A DNA stretch of 64,000 nucleotides, taken from assembly GCA_944472155.2 (NCBI GenBank), contig OX235277.1, forward strand, positions 39,386,758 through 39,450,757, written 5' to 3'. Both the position numbers and the translations under genes were made by a program. Position 1 is the first letter of the stretch. Each line of letters starts with the position of its first letter. The stretch comes from Trichobilharzia szidati (Eukaryota; Platyhelminthes; Trematoda; Strigeidida; Schistosomatidae). Under the pieces are notes generated by a model. The model did not search any database. It was not told where the DNA came from and was given only the letters and a program-made list of their open reading frames with translations. Positions 19,975 to 31,274 of the stretch are shown one piece after another.

Positions 19975-20065
19975 ACGGAACCGTGATGGCGAGTCACCTA
20001 GTGGCATGGTGGCCACAATGCAGACTTGACTGATAGAATTCAGTCTGCATCAAACAAAGGACTAG
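19975..20065 (+). repeat. SINE-E tail fragment
   Basis: GTGATGGCGAGTCACCTAGTGG, GTGGCCACAATGCAGACTTG and GATAGAATTCAGTCTGCATC match 3305-3390. No head or ribozyme. Confidence 0.45.
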
Positions 20066-20253
20066 AAAAAGGCCTTATTCTTACAAATTCAGTTCCTCAG
20101 GGATAACATCAGCGAGATATTAACACAACGCCTAAGGAATGCAGTAAAGAGATCATTCATTGCTGCTAGAGTATGCTGTCTCTTCAAAACCAGGTCTATT
20201 TTGTGTTCGTAAGTAAAAGATAAACTGCCTAATTTCGCCTCTTCTATGTGTAT

Positions 20254-20949
20254 AGACAAAGGTATTTTTCGGAATTGTTGGTACCTTGGGCTGCCTTGAT
20301 TTCTGATTCATATTCTTATCAGTGAGTTTTTCTGGATAACCATTCTCACTCAGCAACTGTTTAATGAAATTAAGTTCTTCATTAAGACATTCATCCGAGC
20401 AGATTGCTCTTGCTGTGTGGACCAAGCACTTTATCAGATTGCGTTTGTATTTCAAGGGCACGAAGCTGAGAAAATGTGTATACTGGCCCTTTGATGTAGG
20501 TTTTCTATATAAATTTCTTCTTATGGTGCCATCCTCTTTTCTGGTCATAAGGACGTCTAGAAATGAAGCGCTAGAGTCTTTTTCTTTCTCAATAGTAAAA
20601 TTTATTGCTGGATGAACCTCGTTAAATTTATCCAGGATGTTCTTTGCTTCCTCCTCATTTTTCATAATCAAAAATTTTTCATCCATGTACCGACAGTAGA
20701 ATTCTAGTTCATCAATTACACCTTTCAAAGACCCCTTCTCTAGTCTCGCAAGGAAAATATCGGTCACATTGGAGCCTAGTGCTGACCCCATGGCCACATC
20801 ATCGATTTGTCTATATAGTTCTTTATTAAATAAAAAGCGAACATTCATTGTGCATTTCAAGAGAAGGTCTTTTATGAAAGATATAGGAATGCCAACATCG
20901 ATATTTCGTCTTATGTGTACCTCGCATACAAATTCTACTATTTCCATAA
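20254..20949 (-). pseudogene. Penelope-like reverse transcriptase fragment (inverted insert)
   Basis: About 230 codons without a stop on the minus strand. Visible PLE motifs: YRQIDDVAMGSALGSNVTDI (family QxDGVAMGSPLG), then YCRYMDEKFLI at the catalytic YxDD position, where the second Asp is Glu, then INFTIEKEKDSSASFLDV and LYRKPTSKGQYTHFLSFVP. The last is the PLE thumb-side signature. The part before the palm is missing and the altered D to E argues against activity. It is the longest PLE RT piece in the window. It lies antisense inside the nuclease region of another PLE copy, so it is a separate fragment or a reversed piece of the same element. Confidence 0.7.
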
Positions 20950-21504
20950 GTGTATCTACCAACTTGACTGCTCCTGTGAAGATAATAACATAGGCCGTAC
21001 AATTAGGAGTGTTTCTCGTCAAATTTCCAAACATCATCCTGAGTGGTTAAGTAAAGGATAAACAAAATCCATTCACCGCGCCATTCTGTCTCATCTTGTG
21101 GATACAGAACACGAGATTGATGTCAACGAGGTGGCTTTCAAAGTCATCTACCGCATACCACCAAATCTTAACTATACATTAAGAGTTCCTCTACTACATA
21201 TTGCTGAGGCCGTTGGGATCCACCTTAATTAAGTAGCCTTACTTGTTTATCCAAAAGACACTGTCCTTACCTTGGCCATCTGGATTTGAATGACCCTCAA
21301 TTTTCGTGGAAATTTCCCTAATTTTATTTAATACTCTATTTGCTATTATATCTGTATTATTATTGTAATTTAAGCATCTTTAATGAACTGTAATTGCATT
21401 GTGATCTTACTTAACAAATCGATATTATTTAAGGAACACTAATATTGATATTGACTACTATTATTCTAGAATATTCTGTGTATACAAACACATATATAAT
21501 AGTA

Positions 21505-21545
21505 GAGCCAGAAGAGGAAATTATCGAAAAGGATATTCTTTGCTC
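21505..21545 (+). ncRNA. PLE-A terminal hammerhead-like motif
   Basis: Stem I GAGC (21505-21508) with GCUC (21542-21545). Core CAGAAGA is one base from CUGANGA. GAAA at 21526-21529, stem III AAGGAU/AUUCUU within 21529-21540, U at 21541. Stem I differs from the CAGC/GCUG and AAGC/GCUU copies yet still pairs. Confidence 0.5.
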
Positions 21546-21639
21546 AATTACTTTGTCTTTTCTAGTTAGTAATATTAAAGTTTTGTGTGCAGTGTCACGT
21601 AGGGGCAGAAAGTCAGTCGAAGTGGTGCTGCATCGATTG

Positions 21640-21995
21640 GATCGCTAGGGTCTATGTTACGCATGTTGAACTACAATCTTTCCTTCTTGAACACTTCTCG
21701 TTGAAATAAGACTAGTGTACAGAGAGTGAGTGGTGGTTAGATCAAATTACGATACCAATCCACTAAGTCTGACAAATCGACTGAATCAAGTAGGTGGGTG
21801 TAGATTTTCTCACTCAGGTCGTCCTCATGATAAGATTCTATGTTTGGAGATTTATGGTGACATGAGTTGAAATCGTTCTATTTGATGGAAAATGTATCTG
21901 AGTCCTGAAATTACTTATTGATTGACTAAACTAATTTCAATGTAGAACTTTGCGTAGATGTTTAGAAGTTCACTGAACGTGGCCCACAAAAGTAT
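21640..21995. other. Unassigned spacer
   Basis: No family or frame recognised; the following block is RTE-derived. Confidence 0.3.
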
Positions 21996-21999
21996 AGTA

Positions 22000-22830
22000 G
22001 AAGGTGAGAGAGAGAAAAGGGATTCAAAAGAACTTTAAAGAATAAAGATGTACGAGAGAGAACATACTCAGGAGTAAAAGCATAAGGACTTCGTGGATAT
22101 GAGAGACCATAGACAGTGGACGCATCTGCACCACTGAGAACGGTTTTGAGTCATATCATCAATAGTCTAAAGCCTCTGCTTCTTAGCACCCTGAGGATCT
22201 CGACCTGACGTTCTAAATCTCTCTGACTGGCTGGATTATACTAACTGTCAGAGACTTCATGAGATGATGCTTAGTTTTGGTGTGACCAAAGGAGTTACTG
22301 GTGGCCCAAACTCTTTTACAACCTAATCATATGTCAGTTAACAGTACCTATCAAGGAAGACAGTGGCTCAGCATGCATAACATGTGTCCTAGCTATCTCA
22401 GTCGACGTAGCTCCACAGCCTCATTGATTGATTCCCCTCTCCTACCTAGTCCTCTTTAAAGAAGGATAAGACAAACTTCTATACAGTACATGCACACACA
22501 TATCACGTCTATGCTAGAGATAATGTAAGTTGGCCTTAGGAGCCTTTTATTTCCGTGGTGAGATTTCTTCAGCGATCAGTCCATTAGGGTCAATGTAACT
22601 TTTCGAATAAGTGAAGTGGTCAACACACTTAACTACTTCACTCCGGTCATAAACAGCATCATTTCACGATTGACAGGGATGAATTCCCCATCAAACATTC
22701 TATGATTTTGACTCAAGGTATTCAGAAGATCCAGAATTTTGTAGGCGTCTTCACCTGATAAAAGGACTGCTGTAAGGTGTTTAGATTTTCGCCTACTGTA
22801 CTTTCACTGCGTTTCTCTTTCCTACATTTA
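22000..22830 (-). pseudogene. RTE-like LINE, C-terminal region, decayed
   Basis: Minus-strand pieces read VLLSGEDAYKILDLLNTLS, NHRMFDGEF, then INEAVELRRLR and LGHMLCMLSHCLP. These follow the order of the intact RTE frame at 29958-31274 (EDSDKMQSLLNTLSNNLRMF, then DETVKLLRLRWLGHVLRMPS). Many stops. The catalytic part is absent. Confidence 0.6.
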
Positions 22831-23009
22831 TGTATATGATTTTATGAAGTGAGGTTAATCTTGACTTATGGAATTTTTGTGCCAGCATCTACTTCCATAA
22901 TAAAGCTTCTCTACTCCCCCCCCCCACCCTGATACAATTTACTGTAATGCAAACTTATCATTGATGAAGAGGTGGCTAGTATTTCTGGTGAAGTTCACTC
23001 CTCCATTAT
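22831..23009. other. Spacer with C-run
   Basis: A run of about ten C lies at 22916-22926. The phrase GCCAACATCTACTTTC seen at 26851 recurs here as GCCAGCATCTACTTCC, so a further undetermined repeat is present. Confidence 0.3.
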
Positions 23010-23740
23010 AGATACGATTTTATTTTGATAAATCACACGGTGTTGTCATACAGTAATATTAACTGATGACGTTTTTAGCACAAATTATTGCTCATAATCA
23101 TATCAAGGCACTCACTTACACAACTTTCTTGTTTCATTTATATACATGAGAGGAACTGATGATTAGACATGTGAGGAAAATCAATATAAGATAATTTCAA
23201 TTAAGAAATAATATTATTGTTATCAATCATATACAATCAGATGGGAAATAAGATGTTTTTATAGTAAAATAAATAAATAACTTGTTAGAATGTTATAATG
23301 TAAGTAAATTGAAATCGAATTTTAAGACTATGTATTATCCTCCTCTGATCTGGCTGACTGGTGGTGATAATCTCTTCTGCATCTCTGGTTTTTGTGTTGA
23401 GTCACTTCTGTTGCATAAGTTGGGTGTAGACTGGATATCTTTATATTTTTACATGGCTTGACTCCACACCGTATTTTTAGTACAAGTATGGAATTTTCAG
23501 CATGTGATATCGGTAGCCCAAATTTTGCAGGTCGACCATTGGTATCGGGTGGGCGTTGGCAGGCGATCAAACCCCGGACCATGTGAATGGTCGGCGGGAG
23601 TCCTAACCACTGTGCCAATGATGAACCAGGATTCAGTAATCAATCTCTCCCTCTCCACCTACCTATATTACATTTTAGGATTTTGACTCTGTCACACCCA
23701 CCCTATTGTGTGTTTGTGTATTAATGCATGCAGTATAATG
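23010..23740 (-). mobile_element. PLE-B 3' end interrupted by SINE-B
   Basis: Reverse of the PLE-B end: AACTGATGACGTTTTTAGCAC, TTGCTCATAATCATATCAAGG near 23060-23106, then reversed C-terminal coding (ACTCTGTCACACCCACCCTATTGTGTG at 23687-23713), matching 1-300 and 53725-54270. A minus SINE-B occupies about 23443-23625. Confidence 0.6.
23443..23625 (-). repeat. SINE-B inside PLE-B
   Basis: Minus strand: GGCACAGTGGTTAGGACTCC-like head, B-box GGTTTGATCGCC, then TTTGGGCTACCGATATCACATGCTGAAAATTCCATACTTG and ACGGTGTGGAGTCAAGCC, the CR1-like tail. Splits the PLE-B copy around it. Confidence 0.6.
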
Positions 23741-24165
23741 CAGTGCTGGGATCAATCACTCTAATCTTAGCCAAATTCTTATGTTCCGAAAATCTGACTA
23801 CCCCCGCCCGATCTACTGGTTTGACCTATGTAGTTGACCTCAATCGCAGTCATTGCAAGGTATTTTGTAAATTATATTATTTTGTCTAATTGGGCCAACC
23901 TACAGGGTCCTTTAACTAACAGAGCTTTTACTATCTGAGTGAGTGAGATTGTAAGTTTGAATGCCACGACCACAATTCCTGCTTTATTGAGAATTCTATG
24001 TAGGGAGGGTTTCAGATGTCCGTTCCTTATGTGGTAAAACTACTGTAGATGCCTTATGTTCTCTCTATTTAATGTTATCATTATTGGTTTCACCATTATT
24101 TTTATTTTGCTTTTAACCTTTTTTGATCTTCCTAATGAATTTTATGGGATAGTTATTCACTCTGT
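23741..24165. other. No recognisable feature
   Basis: Unassigned AT-rich sequence. Confidence 0.3.
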
Positions 24166-24169
24166 GTTG

Positions 24170-25010
24170 CACATGAAAGGTAGATGAGAGAGTGAGAGAC
24201 AGAACGGAGGTATAAAATACCTCGAATGAGCAAAGATGTACGAGAGAGAGCAAACTAAAGTGTAAAAACATGGGAATTTCGTGAATAAAGAATGAATGCA
24301 TCTCTGCCATTGGGAAATATCTTGAGCCATATCATCAGCGGTCTCCAGAGATTGGTTCTGAGAATCTCAAGTACCCGAACCAGGCGGAATACACCTCCTT
24401 ATGTGGCTGGCTGCAATCAACTGTCGAAGTCTTCATGAACTGATTTGATCACATCAAACTCTATCTCAACCCAACCATATATCGATTAACATTGCTCATC
24501 AAGAAAGATGGAGGTTAAGCACGTGTAACACGTGTCCTAGCTATCTGAATTGATGTAGTTCCACGAATTTATCGATTCGCTTTCCCCTTTTACGTAGCAT
24601 TCTACACCAAACCTCAATTTTACACATCGTATTGTATCACTTAATACAGTAGACAGAAATTGGTTGTCGAAGATAGCCGGCCTCTTCAAGTCTTTCACTT
24701 TTAGTGGCCATATGTCACAACCAAAAGGAAGGACAGACTGAACTGCTTCGATGATGTGAGTTGGGAAATCCCTCATGAGCCGTTTGCATCTATGTTGAGA
24801 TGTTATCAGTGATTTGTCCATTAAGGCTGATGTAGTTTCCTAAATAAGTGAAATAGCCAACCGGGAATCAGTTCAGAGAAGTCCTGCAGCATCATTTAAC
24901 GTTTTACAGGGGCGAATCACATGCCAAATATTCTAAGATTTCTGCTCAAAGTGTTGAGAGTGTTTCGTTCTTTGTCAGCGTCTTCATCTAAGAGGACTAC
25001 ATTATAAAAT
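24170..25010 (-). pseudogene. RTE-like LINE, C-terminal region, decayed
   Basis: The frame 24821-24537 contains GCDIWPLKVKDLKRPAIFDN, matching GCETWPLRAEDMKRLAVFDH of the intact RTE at about 30820-30880. Flanking minus-strand pieces follow the same order. The frame ends after VKGESESINSW; a second, broken part continues to 24170. Confidence 0.65.
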
Positions 25011-25040
25011 CACTCACTAGTTTTCCTCTCTCACACACTT

Positions 25041-25357
25041 AATAATAATAATAATTTGCTTTATTCCAAAACAGTACTTGTGAAACAGAATGTAATTCTC
25101 AGCATTTCACTACAGTATTACATCCAGTCTGTACATTAACAATAAATAGATAAAATTCTACATAGATTATGGGTAGCCTCAGTTAATTTTGACAACAACA
25201 TATTAGCATATCGGCAGCAGCAAAGCCAAAAGTGAACAGAATATTTGAAGGTGTTAGAAAAGTAGATACTAGCATATTTACTGGCGTAAGTGGTAACAAA
25301 AAAGTCGAGATATGCAGAGTATGAAAGAACGAAGAAGAATGTTTTAAGTAGAGTTTA
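25041..25357 (-). mobile_element. CR1-like LINE 3' end, truncated
   Basis: Its end AATAATAATAATTTGCTTTATTCC and following 300 bases parallel 25360-25680 at reduced identity. It directly adjoins that copy in the same orientation, so two CR1-like ends lie in tandem. Confidence 0.6.
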
Positions 25358-26790
25358 ATAATAATAATAATTTGCTTTATTCCAAAACAGTACTTGTGAT
25401 ACAGAATGGAATTCTCAGCATTTTTACTACAGTATTGCATCCAGTTAGTACATTATCAATAAATAGAATTCTACATAGATTGAGGAAACCACAGTTCATT
25501 ATTACAACAATACATTGGCATGTTCAGTAGCAAAGGTAAAGCTGAAACAGTGTTTGAAGGTGTTAGAAAAGTGGGAGCTGTCTTGTTAAAAGGTGTAAGC
25601 GAGAGAAAGAGACAAAGCAGCACATAACGGAAAAAGAAGAGAGAGAAAAGGAACAGAAAGAAAGGAAATGTTGTACCTATTGATGAAGTGGGTTGGAAAG
25701 ATGAGATCCAGTTGTACTAATGACTATTTAATGAATTATAGGTGTCACGCCTAATGCTTTCTTTATCGCACAGAACACGAGCTAAGTAGGGTATGGTTGA
25801 GTTTTTATACTTGCTAGTGCGAGCATATAGTTTTCTATATAGGCTTCTGGTCCTGCCTGATGAAATACAAGGGGAGAGTTGTGAATGAAGAGGGTGGTGT
25901 GAGTTAGATAGAATGGATTTATTCCACTTTTCACATGACCCCAAGTGCTTGTCGACCAGAATATTGACAAGCTGGTTAAGTGGCACATTGCTTACCCTGC
26001 TGACAACCTTTAACACCCTACGTAATAAGATATAGTCCTTCTTCAGTAGCCCTTGAAAAACTGAGGGGGAACAATAGAGAATAATAGGCAGGATGCAAGA
26101 GTTAACGAACGAATTGTAAGAGTAAGGGTTGGGTTGTTCCAGAATGTCTTAACTTCTTGATGTAGAAGATAAGACGGAATATTTTTTCTTAGGAATCATC
26201 AAGATATGAGAACGACCAGGAAAGATCAGCGGATAGAATGACGCCAAGATATTTAATTTCAGACTTGGTGTCTATTTCAGTGCCATCTATGTTGCACACC
26301 TCGTGAGTGCTAACCAGTTTGTTTAGGTCGGATTTATGCTTAAAGGTTAAATTGACTGTTTGGCATTTAGAGGAATTTAAGGTTCGACCGTTTTCCTTTG
26401 GACCACTAGCTGATTTCTGATAAAAAGCCATTTGGTTTGAAGCAATCACTTTGACACTTGACAGGCAAAGTTACAGTCAGATCATCAGCACATTTAACAA
26501 AATTAATGTCATTTGAAGATGGTAAGTCATGTAGAAAGAATGAAAAGAGAAGTGGGGAGAGTACAGCACCTTGGGGGACATCAGCTTCAGTGAGCGCAAC
26601 AGAGGAGGATTTACCCTTGTATATGGTGTACTGCTTTCTGTTAGAGAAGTAGGAATGCAGCCAGTTAGTGACCCAGGACTCAGTTTGTGTCATCGAGAGC
26701 TTACTTAGCAAGAGACATCTAGGTACAGAGTCAAAAGCAGAATTGAAGGCAAGAAACGTGCAAGGAACTTTTTCCACTACTGTACTGTCT
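25358..26790 (-). mobile_element. CR1-like LINE, 5' truncated, with RT part
   Basis: From the minus strand: an RT palm (26777-26406), a connection (26449-26189), a C-terminal piece (26016-25717), then about 350 bases of 3' UTR ending in a 3-base tandem tail at 25359-25372. The end TGCTGAGAATTCC, GTACTGTTTTGGAATAAAGC is shared with other copies here. Confidence 0.7.
25717..26777 (-). pseudogene. CR1-like reverse transcriptase fragment, frameshifted
   Basis: Motif A is seen as LAFNSAFDSVPR, motif B as DVPQGAVLSPLLFSFFLHDL, motif C as FVKCADDLTV with both catalytic Asp. A frame change follows; the next frame has NSSKCQTVNLTFK and EIKYLGVILSADLSWS. The last has NVPLNQLVNILVDKHLGSC and PLHSQLSPCISSGRTR. 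The order matches the CR1-clade RT and its C-terminal region (compare 32697-33293). The palm looks intact but the protein is split by shifts and lacks its N-terminus and endonuclease. Confidence 0.7.
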
Positions 26791-27290
26791 CTTCACTACC
26801 TTTTGCTGTGAGGTTTAATGAAGTCAAGCAACTTGAAGCAAGGAATCATTAATGCCAACATCTACTTTCACAATGATATAATTTATTGTCATATAAAATT
26901 ATCAGTGATGCAAAGGGGGTTATTGTTTCTAGTGATCACCTGATATCAGGTAATTGTATCCGTTAGGTTGCTAGGCTACCTGCCTAAGAACTAGTAACCA
27001 GACAAAGTTATCTGAATACAGTAAGTTAACCAACCTGATAAGCTTCTCTATTGACAAGTAAAGTAAACACTGTCAACTGACAATATTTTTAATTTAATTC
27101 TTTGATTGTGTGTACACTAATCTCTTTCTTCTTCATCAGGTTCTATAGTAGTTCTATAGTTAAGAAGAATTATTGTCTTATTGACAATGTTAAATGTTAA
27201 TGGAATGACATTGAATCATTACGATTTCAATAGATTACCGTTCAAGATATGCAGGAGTATAACTGCGAGAAATGAGGAATATCAGATAAA
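26791..27290. other. No recognised family
   Basis: One phrase (GCCAACATCTACTTTC) recurs at 22873. No frames. Confidence 0.3.
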
Positions 27291-27295
27291 ATTAT

Positions 27296-28135
27296 TATTA
27301 TTGTTCCATTGGGTTTCTAGTGGAACATAGGGCTTCAACTACACGTCTCCACTTGCTTCTGTCTTCTGCTGTACTTTTCACCTGCATCCATGTTAAGCCA
27401 TACTGTTTCATCTCCTCTTCACACGATCTCCTCCATGTCACCCTTGAACGTCCCACTCGCCGCTTCCCTTTCGGGTTCCACTCGAGCATTGGCCTGACGC
27501 GCAATGTCACCCAGCAGCCTCCTCAACGAGTGTCCAATCCATCTCCACTTTCTCCTGCCTATTTGTTGGGCGATTGGTTCTTGTTTTGTTTGTTCCCATA
27601 GTTTGTTTATTGTTGGTTCTTGTTCTTTCCGGCCATCTGATCTTCAGTATAGAGCCAGCGAAGACAGTTGTTGATAAAGGTCTGCAACAGACTGCTGGAA
27701 ATATTCTTTGTGACCCGCCAAGTTTCTGATCAGTACGTATAGAAGAACTGACTGTTTTGACGTTTGTACTGAAAATCCGAATTTTGTTGTTGATACTGAG
27801 TGACGAAGATTTCCAGATTGGTTTCAGGTTGATGAATGTGTTTCTCGCTTTCCTGATTCTCTATTTGACATCCTCGTCCGTCCGTTCCTCGTGTAGTTGA
27901 GACAATGCTCCCTAGATAAGTGAAAGAAGTAACCTCTTTCAAATCCCTCCCGTTGATGGTGATTGGTGCTGGATGTTGCTGCTGTTGTTGTTGTTGGTTG
28001 GTTATTTTCATAACCTCCGTCTTGTCTATGTTCACCTGGAGTCCTGTCTTCTCTGGCTGCTTCTTCGACCAGTTTGTCGGTTTTCGCTTGTAAGTCTTCG
28101 TTTTTGTGTGACGTCAAACATAAACATCAGATCAA
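27296..28135 (-). mobile_element. SR2-type RTE LINE 3' part
   Basis: The minus strand shows NIDKTEVMKITNQ, a Gln run, TSFTYLGSIVSTTRG (28035-27730) and VTWRRSCEEEMKQYGLTWMQ to a stop at 27298, with the TAA-type tail at 27296. Sequence is very close to the plus copy at 14230-14940, so both are recent relatives. 5' truncated; the joining frames are shifted and one internal segment between 27510 and 27730 reads in other frames. Confidence 0.7.
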
Positions 28136-28329
28136 ATAAGGTAAAATAATACAGAATTTATGAATTTGCAGATTCTGTGGCAGGGTAGGGTAGTAATAGC
28201 GACGCATTCAACTTAATATGTAAAGCTGACACTATCGAAGAAGAAACACAATACCTCAGTGAAGTATTGCTCGATAACAACTATCCGTTGAGATTCACTA
28301 AGCGTTACAGAAGTGCCAAATAAAGAACT

Positions 28330-29670
28330 CTATCTATCATAAATACTTAAGTCAATGCAAGAACTGGCGCGGAATTATGCTCTTGTCCATCCTAAGCAAA
28401 ATACTAAGCCGCATCATCCTGGAGAGAATCGAACATGCCAACCTGGATGAAAAACTTCGACCGGAACAGGCTGGATTCAGGAGAAAGAAGTCATGTATTG
28501 ATCAGCTCGCTACATTACGGATCATCATTGAACAACTCATCGACTTTGAAAAGGCCTTCGACAGCGTCGATCGATAGGTGCTTTGGCAACTATTTCGCTA
28601 CTATGGGGTGCCACCGACAATTATACATCTCATCCAACAGCTGTCCGACAATGCTGCATGCCAATTAATCCACAACGGGAAACTTACGGAATCCTTCGAA
28701 GTAAGGACAGGAGTAAGACAAGACTGCCTACTATCGCCAATGATTTTCCTGATTGTGGGCGGTAGACTGGATAATGCGACAAACAGTGGGCAATGAGGAA
28801 ACAGGCATAAAATGGACTCACACAAAATACTTGAAGGATCTGGACTTCGTCAATGATAAATGTCTGATTTCCTACAAACTGGAAGATATGCAAGTGAAAA
28901 GCAACAAGTTGGCAGAAGGAGCATCAAAGATAGGAGGGACTTCAGGTGAACATAGAGAAAACAGAGGTGACGAAGACTCCTGGACAAGAACAACAACAAC
29001 AGACTACGATCAAGATAAATGGGAGGAACCTGAAAGAAACAACCTCTTTTACCTGCCTGAGAAGCATCGTTTCAACCACAGGCGGGCGGAACCGACGAGG
29101 ACATCAAAGCAAGAATCTGAAAAGCAAGACAAGCTTTCACTACTCTCAAGTCAGTGTGGAGGTCAACAGCACTCAGCATCAAAAATGTGATCCGGATTTT
29201 CAACTCCAATGTGAAGTCAGTGCTACTATACGGATCAGAGACTTGCACTGCGCGTCATAAAGAGCATCTCACACAAACTACAGACCTTCATCAACAGTTG
29301 TCTTCGCCCAATACTCAAGATCAGATGGTCAGCCAGAAAAGATCAGCAACAGGGACCTGTGGGAGCGAACCAACCAGAAACCAATTGTGAAATAAATAGG
29401 CAAGAAGAAATGGAGATGGATTGGCCATACTCTAAGGAAACCATCAAGTGACATCACTAGACAAGACCTCGAATGGAACCCGAAAGGGAAGCGGCGAGTT
29501 GGTCGTCAGTGTGGGAGTGACATGGATGAAGTCATGTGAAGAGGAGATGAAAACGTGTGGGCAGACTTGGAGCCAGGTGAAGACTCTAGCAGAGAACCGA
29601 ACACAATGGAGACGCACGGCTGAAGCCCTATGTTCCTCTATGAATTAAAGGAAACAATAATAATGATAAT
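28330..29670 (+). pseudogene. SR2-like reverse transcriptase with stops and a lost FADD
   Basis: RT pieces: LSRIILERIEHANLDEKLRP, EQAGFRRKKSCIDQLATLR (fingers), DFEKAFDSVDR then a stop (motif A), RTGVRQDCLLSPMIFLIV (motif B). The motif C position reads DLDFVNDKCLIS instead of DFADD, so the catalytic Asp pair is broken. A later frame has NIEKTEVTKTPG and TTSFTCLRSIVSTTGG, then [27 protein letters not shown] and a TAA-type tail at 29660-29673. More of the RT survives here than in other SR2 copies, but it is dead. Confidence 0.7.
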
Positions 29671-29699
29671 AATCTATCGTAAAAAGGATGTTTATATAT

Positions 29700-30021
29700 T
29701 TACTTGCCGTTCAAGGGCGATCAACAAAGTCTGATTATTCAGCAAAGACTAATGGCGGCAATCAATAGAAATTACTTTGCAGCCAAATTTATCTTCATAG
29801 AGAAAACGAGATCCATGCTGTCCTGTAGAGCTTCACACTACCCTAACGATAGTGTCACAAACCATTGTGTTTACTATTTAACACGTACATATAGAGGACT
29901 CACCGGTCTCTGAAGGTTAGGGCCAGAGAACATATTCTAAAGTGGCTGCGGCAACAAGTGAAGTCACCGTATACAACTGATACCGGAAAAAGATGTCCAA
30001 CATCAATCTATAGGGAGACAC
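29700..30021 (+). pseudogene. PLE GIY-YIG fragment, left part of a split copy
   Basis: Broken frames: SVTNHCVYYLTRTYRGLTGL (lead and YIG-like part), then KVRAREHILKWLRQQVKS (the R..EH helix) up to the RTE joint near 30020. The next expected PLE block (SIAKHIIETGCKVDFNNAFK) is found beyond the RTE at 31470-31535. Confidence 0.5.
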
Positions 30022-31274
30022 AAACACGAGAAAACCAGGCAGGTTTTAGGCCAGGTAGAGGGTGTATTGATCACATCTTCACCCTTCGACAGATTCTAGA
30101 ACATAGGCATTCCTACCGGCGTCCGACAATCATTATATTTCTTGACCTAAAGGCGGCATTCGATTCTGTCGACCGGGAGGTTCTCTGGCGATGCTTGGCT
30201 GTAAAGGGAATGCCAAGAAAATACATTGCACTGATTAAGGCACTCTACTCGTACTCATGCAGCCAGGTGAGGGCTTATGGCGAGTTGTCATCTGAAGTGG
30301 TGACGACTAGTGGCGTCCGTCAAGGATGCCCATTATCCCCATTCCTATTCAATTTCATCATAGATGTACTAATGGACTTAACCCTAACTCACTTCAGCGA
30401 CTCAGGGATTGACGTGCTACCAGGGAAGAATCTCGTTGACTTAGAATATGCAGACGATATAGTCCTTCTAGGCGAGGACTCTGACAAAATGCAGAGTCTA
30501 CTGAACACCCTGAGCAACAATCTCCGCATGTTTGGCATGCGATTCGCCCCTATAAAATGTAAGATGATGCTGCAGGATTGGACTTCATCGACCCCTAGAT
30601 TAGAAATAGGAAGTGAAGTGGTAGAACACGTTGACCGCTTCACTTACTTGGGAAGTACCATCAGCCCCAACGGGTTGATCTCCGACGAAATTTCAGCAAG
30701 AATACAGAGGGCTAGGTTCGCATTCGCCAGTTTTCGCCGTCTCTGGCGTAGACGCGATATCCGACTATCGACCAAAGGGCGTGTGTACTGCTCAACAGTC
30801 CGCTCCGTCCTCCTTTATGGCTGTGAGACCTGGCCATTGAGAGCAGAAGACATGAAAAGATTAGCTGTCTTCGATCATAGGTGTCTGCGTTCTATCTCCC
30901 GCGTGAAGTGGTATAATAAGGTGAGCAATATTGAGGTTAGGCGTCGAGTGCTAGGTAAGGCGGGGAAATCAATCGACGAGACTGTGAAATTACTTCGACT
31001 GAGATGGTTAGGACATGTGCTACGAATGCCTAGTCATCGCCTTCCTCGACGGGCAATGTTAGCTGATATAGGGTCAGGCTGGAAAAGAGCTAGCGGCGGT
31101 CAAACCAAAACATGGCACCAATCAATGAAATCCACAACAGTTAATCTAAGCCACGTAGGAAGATGTAGACTTCCTGGTTGGGGCCCTCGGGATGGTAAAA
31201 ACCAATGGTTGGAAACAATTGGTGACATGGCTCAAAATCGTTCTCAGTGGCGCAGATGCATCCACTCCTTGTGA
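29958..31274 (+). CDS. RTE-clade reverse transcriptase, uninterrupted frame (5' truncated element)
   Basis: 438 codons to a stop at 31272-31274. The first 22 or so residues come from flanking DNA; similarity begins at NQAGFRPGRGCID (residues 26-38). RT motif A is FLDLKAAFDSVDR (61-73), motif B SGVRQGCPLSPFLFNF (118-133), motif C LEYADDIVLL (162-171) with both catalytic Asp. FTYLGSTIS, VLLYGCETWPLRAEDMKRL and LLRLRWLGHVLRMP mark the RTE C-terminal region. The AP endonuclease and the first part of the RT are missing, so it is not autonomous. The lack of any stop makes it the youngest-looking LINE here. The enzyme class copies LINE RNA at nicked nuclear DNA. Confidence 0.8.
   Translation: MKSPYTTDTGKRCPTSIYRETQTRENQAGFRPGRGCIDHIFTLRQILEHRHSYRRPTIIIFLDLKAAFDSVDREVLWRCLAVKGMPRKYIALIKALYSYSCSQVRAYGELSSEVVTTSGVRQGCPLSPFLFNFIIDVLMDLTLTHFSDSGIDVLPGKNLVDLEYADDIVLLGEDSDKMQSLLNTLSNNLRMFGMRFAPIKCKMMLQDWTSSTPRLEIGSEVVEHVDRFTYLGSTISPNGLISDEISARIQRARFAFASFRRLWRRRDIRLSTKGRVYCSTVRSVLLYGCETWPLRAEDMKRLAVFDHRCLRSISRVKWYNKVSNIEVRRRVLGKAGKSIDETVKLLRLRWLGHVLRMPSHRLPRRAMLADIGSGWKRASGGQTKTWHQSMKSTTVNLSHVGRCRLPGWGPRDGKNQWLETIGDMAQNRSQWRRCIHSL

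Larger units (their letters stand above)
20070..21560 (+). mobile_element. PLE-A copy interrupted by an inverted RT segment
   Basis: Plus-strand pieces 20100-20253 (GDNISEILTQRL, KRSFIAARVCCLFKTR, FASSMCI) and 20956-21240 (CEDNNIGRT, SKHHPEWLSKG, SHLVDTEHEIDVNE, HIAEAVGIHL) are the two halves of one GIY-YIG region. A 696-base block (20254-20949) sits between them in reverse. GTGTAT occurs at both joints (20248-20253 and 20950-20955). A 3' UTR and a terminal hammerhead (21505-21545) complete the copy. The nuclease YIG is changed (NNIGRT). Confidence 0.65.

Noticed and set aside
20153..21037. Single 294-codon PLE protein on the minus strand
   Set aside because: Both ends of this frame are antisense readings of a plus-strand PLE nuclease; only 20254-20949 is genuine minus-strand RT.
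26458..26652. Plus-strand frame across the CR1-like RT
   Set aside because: Antisense shadow of the RT palm.
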